From NCBI RefSeq assembly GCF_001426905.1, contig NZ_LMFQ01000020.1, positions 124,001 through 188,000 of the forward strand: a DNA stretch of 64,000 nt, given 5' to 3'. Made by a program: the position numbers and the translations under genes. The notes under the pieces were generated by a model. The model was given only the letters and a program-made list of their open reading frames with translations. It had not been told where the DNA came from and did not search any database. The stretch's first letter is position 1. Each line of letters opens with the position of its first letter. This DNA comes from Caulobacter sp. Root1455 (lineage in GTDB: Bacteria; Pseudomonadota; Alphaproteobacteria; Caulobacterales; Caulobacteraceae). This document shows positions 8,550-20,025 of the stretch, one piece after another.

Positions 8550-9197
8550 ATGACGCCAGACATGACCCTGCCCGTCGATCCCGCCCGCTACAGCGCCTTC
8601 CTGGTGACGATGTTCGTCATGGCCATCACGCCGGGGCCGGCCAACCTGTTCGCCATCGCCACCGGCATGCAGAAGGGCAGGGGCGCGGCTCTGCTGGGCG
8701 TGGCTGGCATGAACGTCGCCACCCTGGTCTGGTTCGCCTGTTCGGCCCTGGGCCTGGGCGCGCTGATCATCGCCTTCCCGAAAGCCTTCCACCTGCTGGC
8801 CCTGGCCGGCGCGGTCTATCTGGTCTGGCTAGGCGTCAAATCGATCCGCGCGGGAATACAGGACAAGGGCGGCGCGGGCGAAACCCACCGGTCGTTCCGC
8901 ATGGGCCGCTCGGCGTTCCGCGACGGTTTCGCCGTGCAGATCGCCAACCCCAAGATTCTGCTGTTCTTCACCGCGGTCCTGCCGCCGTTCATCGACGTGC
9001 ATCGGCCGCTGGCCCCGCAGCTAGTGATGTTCGCCGCCGCCACCATCGGCATGGATCTAATCAGCATGAGCAGCTACGGTCTGGGCGGCGCCGCGCTGGC
9101 CTCGCGGATGAACGAGCCGGGCTTCCGGAAGGGCTTCGCGATTGTCGTCGGCGTGCTGCTGATCACCGCCGCCGGGCTGATCGTCTCGCGCGGTTGA
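8550..9197 (+). CDS. LysE family translocator (amino-acid efflux)
   Basis: A 215-residue membrane protein with about six hydrophobic helices and the LysE/RhtB signature 'MAITPGPANLFAIATGMQKG' near the N terminus, plus 'ANPKILLFFTAVLPPFID' in the middle. The family exports amino acids or derivatives (lysine, homoserine, threonine) by proton exchange. A downstream ATG at 8562 could also be the start. The last third differs from typical members in having a shortened loop, but all core motifs are present. The substrate is unknown. Confidence 0.88.
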   Translation: MTPDMTLPVDPARYSAFLVTMFVMAITPGPANLFAIATGMQKGRGAALLGVAGMNVATLVWFACSALGLGALIIAFPKAFHLLALAGAVYLVWLGVKSIRAGIQDKGGAGETHRSFRMGRSAFRDGFAVQIANPKILLFFTAVLPPFIDVHRPLAPQLVMFAAATIGMDLISMSSYGLGGAALASRMNEPGFRKGFAIVVGVLLITAAGLIVSRG

Positions 9198-9309
9198 TCA
9201 CAAGGTTGAAACGCAAGGGCCTTGGCGAAACCACAAAGCTGCGCCATGCATTTATACTGATGGGACGAAACGGCTCTTTTCGCCAAGTTTCCTAGTGAAG
9301 GGATGCGCC

Positions 9310-9924
9310 ATGATTATTCGCAAGACGATCGCCGGCAAGGCCGGGTTGGTCGCTGCCTTGGCGCTCGCCGCCCTCCTGACGGCCTGCGCCACCGCTACTC
9401 CCTACCAGCCGAACGTCGCCGGTCAGAAGGCCGCCGGCGGCTTCTCCGACAGGCGGTTGGAGAGCGACCGCTATCAGGTCAATTTCGCCGGCAACAGCGT
9501 GACCTCGCGTGAAACCGTCGAGCGCTACCTGCTCTACCGGGCGGCCGAGGTCACCGTGCAGGCGGGCTATGACTGGTTCGAGACCGCCGACCGCCGCACC
9601 GACCGCTCGGCCCGCGCCGTGATCGACAACTTCGGCTACGGCTGGGGCGGTTACGGCTATGGCTACGGCGGCTATCCGTACGGCTACTGGCGCCCGGCCT
9701 GGCGGGGCTACTACGGCGGTTACGGCGGCTATTGGGGTCCGTGGGGCGACCCGTTCTGGGGCGGGACCACCGAGATCCGCACGATCGAGAAGTTCCAGGC
9801 CAGCGCCGAGATCCTGCTCCACAAGGGCCCCAAGCCCGCTGGGGACCCGCGCGCCTACGACGCTCGCGAGATCATGACCAATCTGGCTCCGACGATCCTG
9901 CGTCCGGTCCCGCCGGCGGGCTGA
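9310..9924 (+). CDS. Glycine/tyrosine-rich lipoprotein, CC0125/CC1285-like family
   Basis: A 204-residue predicted lipoprotein. The signal peptide ends in the lipobox 'LLTAC', so Cys ~26 would be lipidated. A conserved core 'FSDRRLESDRYQVNFAGN', 'RYLLYRAAEVTVQAGYDWF' follows, then a low-complexity Gly/Tyr/Trp stretch (~115-155) and a C-terminal strand region. The core resembles the Caulobacter CC0125/CC1285 lipoprotein family as I remember it. ATG 9310 follows GAAGGGA; an upstream GTG at 9295 is less likely. Function unknown; a cell-envelope location is inferred from the lipobox. A strong terminator follows. Confidence 0.8.
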   Translation: MIIRKTIAGKAGLVAALALAALLTACATATPYQPNVAGQKAAGGFSDRRLESDRYQVNFAGNSVTSRETVERYLLYRAAEVTVQAGYDWFETADRRTDRSARAVIDNFGYGWGGYGYGYGGYPYGYWRPAWRGYYGGYGGYWGPWGDPFWGGTTEIRTIEKFQASAEILLHKGPKPAGDPRAYDAREIMTNLAPTILRPVPPAG

Positions 9925-9947
9925 TCGAGTTCGAACCGCGCGATCTT

Positions 9948-9980
9948 GGGCCTCCCCTCGCGGGGAGGCCCTTTTCGCTT
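9948..9980. terminator. Bidirectional intrinsic terminator
   Basis: GGGCCTCCCC (9948-9957), a 4-nt loop and GGGGAGGCCC (9962-9971) are followed by TTTTCGCTTTT. It lies exactly between the lipoprotein gene and the convergent SDR gene, whose stop is at 9981, and can serve both. Confidence 0.88.
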
Positions 9981-10763
9981 TTAGCGCGGGGCCATGCGGA
10001 TGCCGCCGTCCAGGCGCACGTCCTCGCCGTTGAAATAGCCGCAGGTGATCATCGTCAGGGCCAGTTGGGCGTATTCTTCCGGATTGCCCAGGCGCTTGGG
10101 GAACGGCACCGAGGCGGCCAGGGCGGCCTTCACATTCTCGGGCGCGCCGTTCATCAGCGGGGTGTTGAAGATGCCCGGCAGGATGGTGTTGACGCGGATG
10201 CCGTCGTTCATCAGGTCGCGGGCGATCGGCAGGGTCATGCCGATGACGCCGCCCTTGGACGCCGAATAGGCGGCCTGGCCGACCTGGCCGTCCTCGCCCG
10301 CCACGCTGGCGGTGTTGACGATCGCGCCGCGCTCGCCGTCGGCCAGCGGCTCCAGGTCCAGCATGCCCTTGGCCGACTTGGCGATGCAGCGGAACGTGCC
10401 GACCAGGTTGATCTGGATGATCATGTTGAAGGCGTCGAGCGGGAAGTGCTTGGCCTCGCCGGTGGTCTTGTCGCGGCTGGCGGTCTTGATGGCGTTGCCG
10501 GTGCCGGCGCAGTTGACCAGGATCCGCTCCTGGCCGTGGGCGGCGCGGGCCTTCTCGAAGCCGGCGTCGACGTCGGCGTCCGACGTCACGTTGACCTTGC
10601 AGAACACCCCGCCGATCGCCTTGGCCACGTCTTCGCCCTTGGCCTCGTTCATGTCGAAGATCGCGACCTTGACGCCCTGGGCGGCCAAGGCGCGGGCGGT
10701 GGCTTCGCCGAGGCCCGAGGCGCCTCCAGTGACCACGGCGGCGACGGTGCTATCGAGTTTCAT
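9981..10763 (-). CDS. SDR dehydrogenase, 3-hydroxyacyl-CoA dehydrogenase type II-like
   Basis: The 260-residue protein has the classical short-chain dehydrogenase features: 'TGGASGLGEATARAL' NAD(H)-binding loop, 'LVNCAGTGNA', catalytic Ser in 'IVNTASVAG' and 'YSASKGG' with Tyr/Lys. The insertion 'TTGEAKHFPLDAFNMIIQINL' and ending 'GEDVRLDGGIRMAPR' are characteristic of type-II 3-hydroxyacyl-CoA dehydrogenases (HSD10-like), which oxidise 3-hydroxyacyl-CoA in beta-oxidation or branched-chain degradation. ATG 10763 marks the start of family similarity; the frame stays open upstream through the divergent gene, but that part is not protein-like. Confidence 0.88.
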   Translation of the reverse strand: MKLDSTVAAVVTGGASGLGEATARALAAQGVKVAIFDMNEAKGEDVAKAIGGVFCKVNVTSDADVDAGFEKARAAHGQERILVNCAGTGNAIKTASRDKTTGEAKHFPLDAFNMIIQINLVGTFRCIAKSAKGMLDLEPLADGERGAIVNTASVAGEDGQVGQAAYSASKGGVIGMTLPIARDLMNDGIRVNTILPGIFNTPLMNGAPENVKAALAASVPFPKRLGNPEEYAQLALTMITCGYFNGEDVRLDGGIRMAPR

Positions 10764-10817
10764 GGACGTTTCCTCACGACTTGCGTTTAATTGAACCTTG
10801 AGGAGCGGTTTAACCCG

Positions 10818-11240
10818 ATGAGCGCCGACGCCAAACCATCCCCTGACGTCAACCCCGAAGCCAACGCCCGCGAGGTGCTGGATCCGAAGAAGGCGCTCGT
10901 GCCGGCCGCGGTGCGGGTCAACGAGCAACGAGTGGCGCGCGGCTTCTGGCCGAAGATCCGCAAGGTGGCGTCCAAGATCCCGTTCGCGGCCGACGCCCTG
11001 TCGCTGTGGTGGTGCGCCAAGGACCCGACCACTCCGACCGCCGCCAAGGGCATGATGTTGGCGGCCCTGGCCTATTTCGTCCTGCCCACCGACGCCATTC
11101 CCGACGTGCTGCCGGCCATCGGCTTCACGGACGACGCGGCCGTCATCGCGGCCTTGATCGCCATCCTCGGCAAGAACATCAAGCCGCGCCACAAGGACGA
11201 GGCCAAGACCTTCCTGGCCAAGCTCGGCGCGGACGATTGA
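10818..11240 (+). CDS. YkvA/DUF1232 family protein
   Basis: A 140-residue protein with the DUF1232 core 'LSLWWCAKDPTTPTAAKG' and 'ALAYFVLPTDAIPDVLPAIGFTDD', a hydrophobic hairpin typical of YkvA-like small membrane-associated proteins of unknown function. The first ~45 residues are polar and charged. ATG 10818 follows AGGAGCGG at ~12 nt; a TTG nine codons upstream would also read in frame. It is divergent from the SDR gene (54 bp between starts) and precedes two more small genes on the same strand. Confidence 0.85.
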   Translation: MSADAKPSPDVNPEANAREVLDPKKALVPAAVRVNEQRVARGFWPKIRKVASKIPFAADALSLWWCAKDPTTPTAAKGMMLAALAYFVLPTDAIPDVLPAIGFTDDAAVIAALIAILGKNIKPRHKDEAKTFLAKLGADD

Positions 11241-11268
11241 TCTGGTGGACGCTTCGTAGGCCGCCGCC

Positions 11269-11667
11269 ATGACCCTGTTCGAGACCCGTCCGATCACCGT
11301 ATCGATCGCCCGCCCGGCCGCCGAGGTCTATGCCTTCGCTCGGCGGCCCGAGAGTTTTCCCAAGTGGGCCGCCGGCCTCGGCGCGGGCCTGACCCGCGAC
11401 GGCGACCGCTGGATCGCCCACGGCCTGGACGGCGACGTCCAGGTGCGGTTCTCGCCCGAGAATGTCCACGGCGTCCTCGATCATTGGGTGACCCCGCCGG
11501 ACGGGACGGAGCTGTCGATCCCGCTGCGGGTCGTGGCCAACGGCGACGGAGCCGAGGTGACCCTGACCCTGTTCCGCCCGCCGGGCATGGACGACGCGGC
11601 GTTCGAGCGCGACCAGGGCATGGTCGCCCAGGACCTGGCGAGACTGAAGGCTTTGCTGGAAGCATGA
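11269..11667 (+). CDS. SRPBCC (START-like) domain protein
   Basis: The 132-residue protein has the polyketide-cyclase/START-like opening 'ITVSIARPAAEVYAFARRPESFPKW' and alternating strand segments ending in a helix, a helix-grip fold that binds small hydrophobic ligands. Its stop overlaps the start of the downstream acetyltransferase as ATGA, so the two are probably translated together. Ligand and role are unknown. Confidence 0.82.
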   Translation: MTLFETRPITVSIARPAAEVYAFARRPESFPKWAAGLGAGLTRDGDRWIAHGLDGDVQVRFSPENVHGVLDHWVTPPDGTELSIPLRVVANGDGAEVTLTLFRPPGMDDAAFERDQGMVAQDLARLKALLEA

Positions 11668-12155
11668 TCACCCTCCGAGGACCCCGCCCTGGCGACTTCG
11701 GCTGGATCGTTCAGCGGCACGGTGTTCTGTATGCGGAGGAACAGGGATGGGACGCCCGGTTCGAAGGCGTGGTGGCCGGGGTCGTCTCAGACTTTATCAA
11801 GACCTTCGACCCGGCCCGCGAGGCCTGCTGGATCGCCGAACACGATGACGGACATGGGGGGCGGCCGGTCGGCTCGATCATGCTGGCCCGCGAAGGCGAC
11901 ACGGTCGGGCGCCTCCGCCTGCTGCTGGTCGAGCCCTCGGCGCGGGGACTGGGCGTCGGCGAGAAACTGGTGACCGAATGTGTCGGTTTCGCCCGGCTGG
12001 CCGGCTATGCCGAGGTCGTGCTCTGGACACAGAACAACCTGCTGCCCGCCCGCCGTCTCTACGAACGCGCCGGTTTCGTGCTGGAGGAAACCTGGCCCTA
12101 TGACGGCTTCGGCGACGGCCTGATCTCCGAGACCTGGCGGCTGCGGCTGTCCTAA
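11664..12155 (+). CDS. GNAT family N-acetyltransferase
   Basis: A 163-residue GNAT enzyme. The acetyl-CoA site is 'LLVEPSARGLGVGEKLV' (R-G-x-G loop), followed by 'VVLWTQNNLLPARRLYERAGF', the helix and Tyr common to GNATs. This type, beginning 'RPGDFGWIVQRHGVLY', is also found fused to MarR regulators in other bacteria; here it stands alone. The ATGA overlap with the SRPBCC gene implies coupling. The substrate is unknown. Confidence 0.85.
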   Translation: MITLRGPRPGDFGWIVQRHGVLYAEEQGWDARFEGVVAGVVSDFIKTFDPAREACWIAEHDDGHGGRPVGSIMLAREGDTVGRLRLLLVEPSARGLGVGEKLVTECVGFARLAGYAEVVLWTQNNLLPARRLYERAGFVLEETWPYDGFGDGLISETWRLRLS

Positions 12156-12245
12156 GATCGCGCCTTCCTTCGACTTTCCGACATTGGAACGATCCGCTCC
12201 GAGCCGGGTTTGGCCGTCACCCCGGGCGCATCAGGAGTGGCGGAC

Positions 12246-14342
<2,097 letters not shown>

Positions 14343-14366
14343 GGGCGCACGCACTTGCTCCCACCT

Positions 14367-14461
14367 GACCGCCTCGCGGTCTGTCCGCCCCCATAGGGGG
14401 CGGAGGACGCCCACGCGGCGCCTCTTCCCCCTGTGGGGGAAGACGATCGCGAAGCGATCCG
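14367..14461. repeat. Composite palindromic repeat, locus 1 (outward-facing pair)
   Basis: Four hairpins in a row: GACCGC/GCGGTC (14367-14381), TCCGCCCCC/GGGGGCGGA (14384-14404), TCTTCCCCC/GGGGGAAGA (14423-14443) and GATCGC/GCGATC (14445-14459). This is the order B-A-A-B of a two-hairpin unit also seen at 54182-54329 and 59032-59164. It fills the gap between the catalase gene and the convergent acyl-CoA synthetase gene, and may also end transcription. Confidence 0.8.
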
Positions 14462-14483
14462 TAGGGGGCAAGCGCCAGCCGCG

Positions 14484-16118
14484 CTAGCCCATGAGGTGCT
14501 CCCGCCAAGCCCCCCGCAGCACCTTCTTGTCGATCTTGCCCGTCGCCGTCAGCGGAACCGGCGCGAACACCACGTCATCGGGCGTCCACCACTTGACGAT
14601 CCGAGGCGCCAGATAGGCCAACACATCCGCCTTGCCGACCTCGGCCCCCTCGTGGACCTCAATGACCAGCAGCGGCCGTTCCTCCCACTTGGGATGCGGC
14701 ACGCCCACGACGGCGGCGATCTTCACGCCCGGACAGCCGGCGGCGATGTTTTCCAGGTCGATCGAGCTGATCCATTCGCCGCCCGACTTGATGACATCCT
14801 TCTGGCGGTCGGTGATGCGCATGAAGCCGTGCTCGTCCAGGGTGGCGATGTCGCCGGTGTCGAACCAGCCGTCGTCCTGGGCGGCGTCGGCGTCCTGGCG
14901 GTAGTAGCGGCGCACCACCCAGGGGCCGCGCACCTTCAGGGCGCCCGAGGTCTCGCCGTCGCGCGGCGCCTCGGCCCCGTCCTCGGTCTCGACCCGCAGC
15001 TCGATGCCGAACTGCAGCCGGCCCTGGCGGGTCCAGATCGCCTCGTTCATCGCGTCCTCGCCCAGGGCGGCCAGGGACGGGGTCGGCGTGGCGACCACGC
15101 CGATCGGGCAGGTCTCGGTCATGCCCCAGATCTGCAGCACGTCGACGCCGTACTTCGTCTTGAAGGTCTCGGCCATGGCGCGCGGCACGGCGCTGCCGCC
15201 GATCACAACCCGCTTGAGACTGTCCGGCCGCTGGCCGGTCTGCTCCAGCCAGGCCAGGTACATGGTCCAGATCGTCGGCACCCCGCCGGTGAAGGTGACG
15301 CCCTCGCCCTGGATCAGCTCATGCAGCGAGGCGCCGTCCATCTTGTCGGCCGGCAGCACCAGCTTGGAGCCGCAGATCGGCGCGGTGAACGGCACGCCCC
15401 AGGCGGTGGCGTGGTAGAGGCTGGAGCAGGGCATCACCACGTCGAAGGCGGTCAGGCCGAACGCGCTGGCCAGGCCTCCGGCCATGGCGTGCAGCACCAC
15501 GGCGCGGTGCGAATAGAGCACCCCCTTGGGGTCCCCTGTGGTGCCCGAGGTGTAGCAGAGGAAGGCCCCGGCGTTCTCGTCCAGCCCCGCCTTGTCCAGC
15601 CCGGGCCAGTCGAAGGTCTCGGCCTCCCCGGCGATCAGGGTCTCGTACGAGGTCGCCCCGACCCCCGCGTCATGGGTCCGCTCGGCGTCCGAAAGCATGA
15701 CGAAGGTCTTCACCGTGGTTAGGCGGGGGGCGAGGCGGGCCACCAGCTCGGCGAAATTACGGTCGAACAGCAGCACCCCGCTGGCCGCGTGGTTGATCGT
15801 GAAGATGATCTGCTCGTCCGACAGCCGGGGATTGGCGGTGTGCAGCACCGCGCCCAGGCCGGGCACGGCGTAGAACAGCTCCAGGTGCCGATGGGTGTTC
15901 CAGGCCAGGGACGTGACCCGGTCGCCGGACTTCACCCCCAGCCGGGTCAGGGCGTTGGCGGCCTGGGCCGCGCGGCGGGCCAGGCCCGCATAGTCGTAGC
16001 GCCAGACGGGCTCGTCGATCAGCCGGGACACGACCTCGCGCCCGCCGTGGGCGGCGGCCGCATAGCGCAGGATGCCGCTGATCAGCAGCGGTGCGGTCTG
16101 CATCAGGCCCGGGATCAT
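14484..16118 (-). CDS. Acyl-CoA synthetase (fatty-acid--CoA ligase, AMP-forming)
   Basis: A 544-residue ANL-superfamily ligase that activates a fatty acid to acyl-AMP and then acyl-CoA. Motifs in order are the P-loop '[13 protein letters not shown]', '[10 protein letters not shown]', '[19 protein letters not shown]' and '[15 protein letters not shown]' with the catalytic Lys region near the C terminus. The overall pattern resembles medium/long-chain synthetases of the AlkK/FadD3-like group. It follows leuB on the same strand after 64 bp and might be read from the leu transcript, though no metabolic link is obvious. Chain-length preference is not decidable. Confidence 0.9.
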   Translation of the reverse strand: MIPGLMQTAPLLISGILRYAAAAHGGREVVSRLIDEPVWRYDYAGLARRAAQAANALTRLGVKSGDRVTSLAWNTHRHLELFYAVPGLGAVLHTANPRLSDEQIIFTINHAASGVLLFDRNFAELVARLAPRLTTVKTFVMLSDAERTHDAGVGATSYETLIAGEAETFDWPGLDKAGLDENAGAFLCYTSGTTGDPKGVLYSHRAVVLHAMAGGLASAFGLTAFDVVMPCSSLYHATAWGVPFTAPICGSKLVLPADKMDGASLHELIQGEGVTFTGGVPTIWTMYLAWLEQTGQRPDSLKRVVIGGSAVPRAMAETFKTKYGVDVLQIWGMTETCPIGVVATPTPSLAALGEDAMNEAIWTRQGRLQFGIELRVETEDGAEAPRDGETSGALKVRGPWVVRRYYRQDADAAQDDGWFDTGDIATLDEHGFMRITDRQKDVIKSGGEWISSIDLENIAAGCPGVKIAAVVGVPHPKWEERPLLVIEVHEGAEVGKADVLAYLAPRIVKWWTPDDVVFAPVPLTATGKIDKKVLRGAWREHLMG

Positions 16119-16182
16119 GGGCGCCTCTCCCTTTTCTTGTTGGGAGGAGCCTAGGGCTTCGAACGGCTGTTGGGGAAGGGGC

Positions 16183-17235
16183 TTACAGCCCCTTCAGCAC
16201 CGCGTCGCCCATCTGGACCGTCGTCAGCGAGCCGCCGAGGTCGCGGGTGCGGGCTCCGCCGTCCAGCGCCGCCTTGACCGCCGCCAGCAGGGCGTCGGCG
16301 GCGTCGGCGCGGTTCAGCGACCAGCGCAGGGCCATTTCGAACGACAGGATGGCGGCCAGCGGATTGGCCACGCCCTTGCCGGCGATGTCGGGGGCCGAGC
16401 CGTGGATGGGCTCGTAGAGGCCCGGCTTGCCCGCCGCGCCCAGCGCCGCCGAGGGCAGCATGCCCAGCGAGCCGGTCAGCATGGCGGCGGCGTCGGACAG
16501 GATGTCGCCGAACAGGTTGTCGGTGACGATGACGTCGAACTGCTTGGGGGCGCGGACCAGCTGCATGGCGCAGTTGTCGGCCAGGATGTGCTCCAGCTGG
16601 ACGTCGGCGTAGTCGCGGGCGTGCAGGTCGGTGACCACCTGCTTCCAGAGCAGGCCGCTTTCCATGACGTTCGACTTCTCGGCCGAGGCGACGCGGTTGC
16701 CGCGGCCGCGGGCCAGCTCGAAGGCCACCCGGGCCACGCGCTCGATCTCGGCGGTGGTGTAGACCTGGGTGTCGACGCCGCGCTTCTGGCCGTTGCCGAG
16801 GTCTTCGATTCCCCGGGGCTGGCCGAAATAGACGCCGCCCGTCAGTTCACGGACGAACATGATGTCCAGGCCGGAGACCAGCTCGCGCTTGAGGCTGGAG
16901 GCGTCGGCCAGGGCCTCGAAGCAATAGGCCGGGCGCAGGTTGGCGTAGACGTCCATCGCCTTGCGCAGGTTCAGCAGGCCGGCCTCCGGGCGCAGGTGGC
17001 GCGGGGCGTTGGCCCATTGCGGGCCGCCGACCGCGCCCATCAGCACCGCGTCGCTGGCCAGGGCCGCGTCGCGGACCTCGTCGGTCAGCGGCGTTCCGTG
17101 AGCGTCGTAGCTGACGCCGCCATAGATCCGCTCCTCAAGGTTCAGGTCGGGCGTGAGGGCGGCAGCCACCCGCCGCACCTGGGCGCAGACCTCGGGGCCG
17201 ATCCCGTCGCCGGGCAGGAGCAGGAGCGTGGACAT
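16183..17235 (-). CDS. leuB: 3-isopropylmalate dehydrogenase
   Basis: The 350-residue enzyme oxidises and decarboxylates 3-isopropylmalate to 2-ketoisocaproate with NAD+, the penultimate step of leucine synthesis. Seen are '[13 protein letters not shown]', the substrate Arg segment 'LRPAYCF', the 'ELTGGVYFG' motif, '[11 protein letters not shown]', and the metal-binding '[12 protein letters not shown]' followed by '[14 protein letters not shown]'. ATG 17235 aligns with the usual family N terminus; the frame could extend 14 codons upstream but lacks support. It lies 13 bp downstream of the ABM-fold gene in the leuC-leuD-ABM-leuB run. Confidence 0.95.
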   Translation of the reverse strand: MSTLLLLPGDGIGPEVCAQVRRVAAALTPDLNLEERIYGGVSYDAHGTPLTDEVRDAALASDAVLMGAVGGPQWANAPRHLRPEAGLLNLRKAMDVYANLRPAYCFEALADASSLKRELVSGLDIMFVRELTGGVYFGQPRGIEDLGNGQKRGVDTQVYTTAEIERVARVAFELARGRGNRVASAEKSNVMESGLLWKQVVTDLHARDYADVQLEHILADNCAMQLVRAPKQFDVIVTDNLFGDILSDAAAMLTGSLGMLPSAALGAAGKPGLYEPIHGSAPDIAGKGVANPLAAILSFEMALRWSLNRADAADALLAAVKAALDGGARTRDLGGSLTTVQMGDAVLKGL

Positions 17236-17248
17236 CGGAAGGCTCTCT

Positions 17249-17551
17249 TTAGATTTCGCGGTAGTCGGAGACGTCATACGACGCCATGCGGCGGTCGTGG
17301 ACGCCCAGTTCGGGGAAGCAGGCGCGCCAGGCGGCCATGTGCGGGCTGGCGCGATGGAAGGCCAGTGCCGCCTCGTCGACGAAGTGCTCGAACACCCGGA
17401 TCAGGCCAGGGTCCAGGGGATCCTCGCTGAGGGCGTAGTCCAGGCAGCCCGGCTCGCCCCGGCTGCCCTCGACCTGGGCCTTCAAGTGCGGACGCAGGTC
17501 GGCCAGGCGTTCGGGCGCGACGCGGATGGTTCCGGCCAGGATGAGGGTCAT
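17249..17551 (-). CDS. ABM-fold putative quinol monooxygenase
   Basis: A 100-residue protein with the antibiotic-biosynthesis-monooxygenase fold signature: '[19 protein letters not shown]', '[19 protein letters not shown]' and '[20 protein letters not shown]'. Members are small dimeric ferredoxin-like proteins, some of which oxidise quinols without a cofactor; others have no known activity. Its ATG overlaps the leuD stop by one base (TGATG), so it is probably translated with leuD. A role in leucine synthesis is not established; see findings. Confidence 0.85.
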   Translation of the reverse strand: MTLILAGTIRVAPERLADLRPHLKAQVEGSRGEPGCLDYALSEDPLDPGLIRVFEHFVDEAALAFHRASPHMAAWRACFPELGVHDRRMASYDVSDYREI

Positions 17552-18159
17552 CAGGCTTCCAGCCAGGGACGATCCAGCGCCCGCTTGCTCTCATAGACGT
17601 CGATGTCGGCGCCGTGCATCAGCGTCTCGCCGATGAAGTCCAGGCCCTTGAGCATCTTGTCCTTGCGCACGGGATCGATGTCGAAGTGGAAGCTCTTGCC
17701 CGAGGGCGAGATCACGGTCTGGGCTTCCAGGTCGATGCTGACCATGTGGTTGCCGCCCTTGGCCTCGTCCATCAGCTGGGCGACTTCCTCGGGCTTCAGC
17801 ACCACCGGCAGCAGGCCGTTGTTGAAGCAGTTGTTGTTGAAGATGTCGGCGAAGCTGGTCGAGATCACGCACATGATCCCGAAATCCATCAGCGCCCACG
17901 GGGCGTGCTCGCGCGACGACCCGCAGCCGAAGTTGTCGCCGGCGATCAATACGGACGAGCCCTTGTACTCCGGCCGATTGAGCACGAAGTCGGCGTTCTC
18001 CTTGCCCTCGCCGTCGAAGCGGAAATCGTAGAACAGGCCCTTGGCCAGGCCCTCGCGCTCGACCGTCTTGAGGAACTGCTTGGGGATGATCTGGTCGGTG
18101 TCGATATTGGCCAGCGACAGGGGCGCGGCGCGGCCGTCGAGACGGGTGAAGGCCTGCAT
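17551..18159 (-). CDS. leuD: 3-isopropylmalate dehydratase small subunit
   Basis: The 202-residue swivel domain pairs with LeuC to isomerise 2-isopropylmalate to 3-isopropylmalate. Conserved segments are '[15 protein letters not shown]', '[18 protein letters not shown]' and '[12 protein letters not shown]', which form the substrate-binding loop. Its ATG overlaps the leuC stop codon as ATGA, so the subunits are translationally coupled. The frame continues upstream inside leuC, but similarity starts at '[14 protein letters not shown]'. Confidence 0.95.
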   Translation of the reverse strand: MQAFTRLDGRAAPLSLANIDTDQIIPKQFLKTVEREGLAKGLFYDFRFDGEGKENADFVLNRPEYKGSSVLIAGDNFGCGSSREHAPWALMDFGIMCVISTSFADIFNNNCFNNGLLPVVLKPEEVAQLMDEAKGGNHMVSIDLEAQTVISPSGKSFHFDIDPVRKDKMLKGLDFIGETLMHGADIDVYESKRALDRPWLEA

Positions 18160-19601
18160 CAGACAGTCTCCTCGAGCAGGGTGCGCACATCGACCAGGTG
18201 GCCGGCGATCGCCGCCGCCGCCGCCATGGCCGGCGAGACCAGGTGGGTGCGGCCGGCACGGCCCTGGCGGCCCTCGAAGTTGCGGTTGCTGGTCGAGGCG
18301 CAGCGCTCTTGCGGCTGCAGCTTGTCGGGGTTCATGGCCAGGCACATCGAGCAGCCCGGCTCGCGCCAGTCGAAGCCGGCGGCCTTGAAGATGGCGTCCA
18401 GGCCCTCTTCCTCGGCCTGTTCCTTGACCAGGCCCGAGCCCGGCACGACCATGGCCTTGACGTGCGGGGCCACCAGGCGGCCATGCAGGAAGGCTTCCTG
18501 CACCACGGCGGCGGCGGCGCGCATGTCCTCGATCCGGCTGTTGGTGCACGAGCCGATGAAGACCCGGTCGATACGGGCTTCCGAGATCGGCTGGCCGGCG
18601 GTCAGGCCCATATAATCGAGCGCCCGGTGGGCGGCGGCGCGCTTGTCCGGGGTGGCGAAGCTTTCCGGATCGGGGACGTTGCCGGTCACCGGGATGACGT
18701 CCTCGGGCGAGGTGCCCCAGGTGACCATCGGAACCAGGGCCGAGCCGTCGATCACCACGGTGCGGTCGAAATGGGCGTCCTCGTCGCTGACGAAGCTCTT
18801 CCAGTAGGAAAGCGCCATGTCCCAGGCCGCGCCCTTGGGAGCCGAGGGCTTGCCCTGGATATAGGCGAAGGTCTTGTCGTCCGGCGCGACCAGGCCCGCC
18901 TTGGCGCCGCCCTCGATGGTCAGGTTGCAGAGGGTCATACGGCCTTCCATCGACAGGTCGCGGACCACGTCGCCGGCGAACTCGATGACATAACCGGTGC
19001 CGCCGGCCGTGCCGATCTCGCCGATCACGGCCAGGGCCACGTCCTTGGCGGTGACGCCGGGGCCCAGCCGGCCGTCGACGCGGACCAGCATGTTCCGGGC
19101 CTTCTCCTGGCGCAGGGTCTGGGTGGCCAGGACGTGCTCGACCTCGGACGTGCCGATGCCGTGGGCCAGGGCCCCGAAGGCGCCGTGGGTCGAGGTGTGG
19201 CTGTCGCCGCAGACGATGGTCATGCCCGGCTGGGTGCGGCCCTGCTCGGGACCGACCACGTGGACGATCCCGTTGCGGATGTCGCCCATGGGGAAGAACT
19301 CGATGCCGTTGTCCTGGACGTTGCGGGCCAGGGTCTTCAGCTGCAGGCGCGCTTCCTCGTCCGCCACCGCGTCGACGCCCAGGGCCTGGCCCTCGGTCGG
19401 GATGTTGTGGTCGGCCACGGCGAGCGTGCGGTCGGGCCGGCGCACCTTGCGGCCGGCCGCGCGAAGCCCGGCGAAGGCCTGCGGGGTGGTGACCTCATGG
19501 ATGAGGTGCAGGTCGATATAGAGGATCGCCTCGCCGTTGGTTTCGCTGACGACGTGGGCGTCCCAGATCTTGTCGTAGAGGGTCTTGCGTGCGCGGGTCA
19601 T
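18159..19601 (-). CDS. leuC: 3-isopropylmalate dehydratase large subunit
   Basis: The 480-residue aconitase-family subunit carries the [4Fe-4S] cluster: the first Cys is in '[16 protein letters not shown]', the other two in '[10 protein letters not shown]'. '[16 protein letters not shown]' and '[21 protein letters not shown]' are further family motifs. With LeuD it catalyses the second step of leucine synthesis. It is first in the leuC-leuD-ABM-leuB run. A 449-bp gap upstream holds a minus-strand terminator-like hairpin that could act as an attenuator (see findings). Confidence 0.96.
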   Translation of the reverse strand: MTRARKTLYDKIWDAHVVSETNGEAILYIDLHLIHEVTTPQAFAGLRAAGRKVRRPDRTLAVADHNIPTEGQALGVDAVADEEARLQLKTLARNVQDNGIEFFPMGDIRNGIVHVVGPEQGRTQPGMTIVCGDSHTSTHGAFGALAHGIGTSEVEHVLATQTLRQEKARNMLVRVDGRLGPGVTAKDVALAVIGEIGTAGGTGYVIEFAGDVVRDLSMEGRMTLCNLTIEGGAKAGLVAPDDKTFAYIQGKPSAPKGAAWDMALSYWKSFVSDEDAHFDRTVVIDGSALVPMVTWGTSPEDVIPVTGNVPDPESFATPDKRAAAHRALDYMGLTAGQPISEARIDRVFIGSCTNSRIEDMRAAAAVVQEAFLHGRLVAPHVKAMVVPGSGLVKEQAEEEGLDAIFKAAGFDWREPGCSMCLAMNPDKLQPQERCASTSNRNFEGRQGRAGRTHLVSPAMAAAAAIAGHLVDVRTLLEETV

Positions 19602-19764
19602 GATACCCGCGCATCTAGGCCCTGGGGACGGGCGCGTAAAGCGAGGAACGCCGAAAATTCACGTTCACCGGCCGGTGACGCGATCAATCCTGCCCCAAGG
19701 GCGCCGCATGCGGACGTTTTGACGCAGTTTCTTGCCTCTGAACACCGCCACGGGGCCTGAAATG

Positions 19765-19794
19765 GAAAGAGGGCGCGCTCTGTGGCGCGCCCTC
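19765..19794 (-). terminator. Terminator-like hairpin in the leuC leader
   Basis: On the minus strand GAGGGCGCGC, a 6-nt loop and GCGCGCCCTC form a 10-bp GC-rich stem (19769-19794), followed by TTTCC and ATTTC. It lies about 165 bp upstream of leuC on the leuC strand, a position suited to an attenuator or to the end of a separate short transcript. Confidence 0.5.
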
Positions 19795-19993
19795 ATATCA
19801 AATTTCCTTCAGTGGCCATGACGCCGTTTCTGAAGAGGGCCACTCCCTTGCAAGGGGGCGGTCTATAAGCCCGTCGCAGAGCGGTGGGGGTGCATTCACC
19901 AAACACCAAAGAACGATGTTTTGTCAATATATTCGTGCGGTTGCACTGAAGCTTGACCATGCAAACCCCGGCTGCTCGCCGAAAAACCGCCCA

Positions 19994-20025
19994 AAGAAAA
20001 AGGCCCCGGCGTTTCCGCCAGGGCC
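19994..20025 (-). terminator. Intrinsic terminator after rplS
   Basis: On the minus strand GGCCCTGGCG, loop GAAA and CGCCGGGGCC are followed by TTTTTCTTT. The stem (20002-20025) begins 25 bp after the rplS stop, which is the expected place for a terminator of the trmD-rplS transcript. Confidence 0.88.

Noticed and set aside
16183..19601. Frameshift or pseudogene in the leu block, suggested by overlapping frames
   Set aside because: All overlaps are 1-4 bp start/stop overlaps typical of coupled genes; each protein is full length.
19861..19960. A tRNA or other structured RNA gene in the rplS-leuC gap
   Set aside because: No cloverleaf arms, no T-loop GTTCRANNC and no acceptor pairing could be found.
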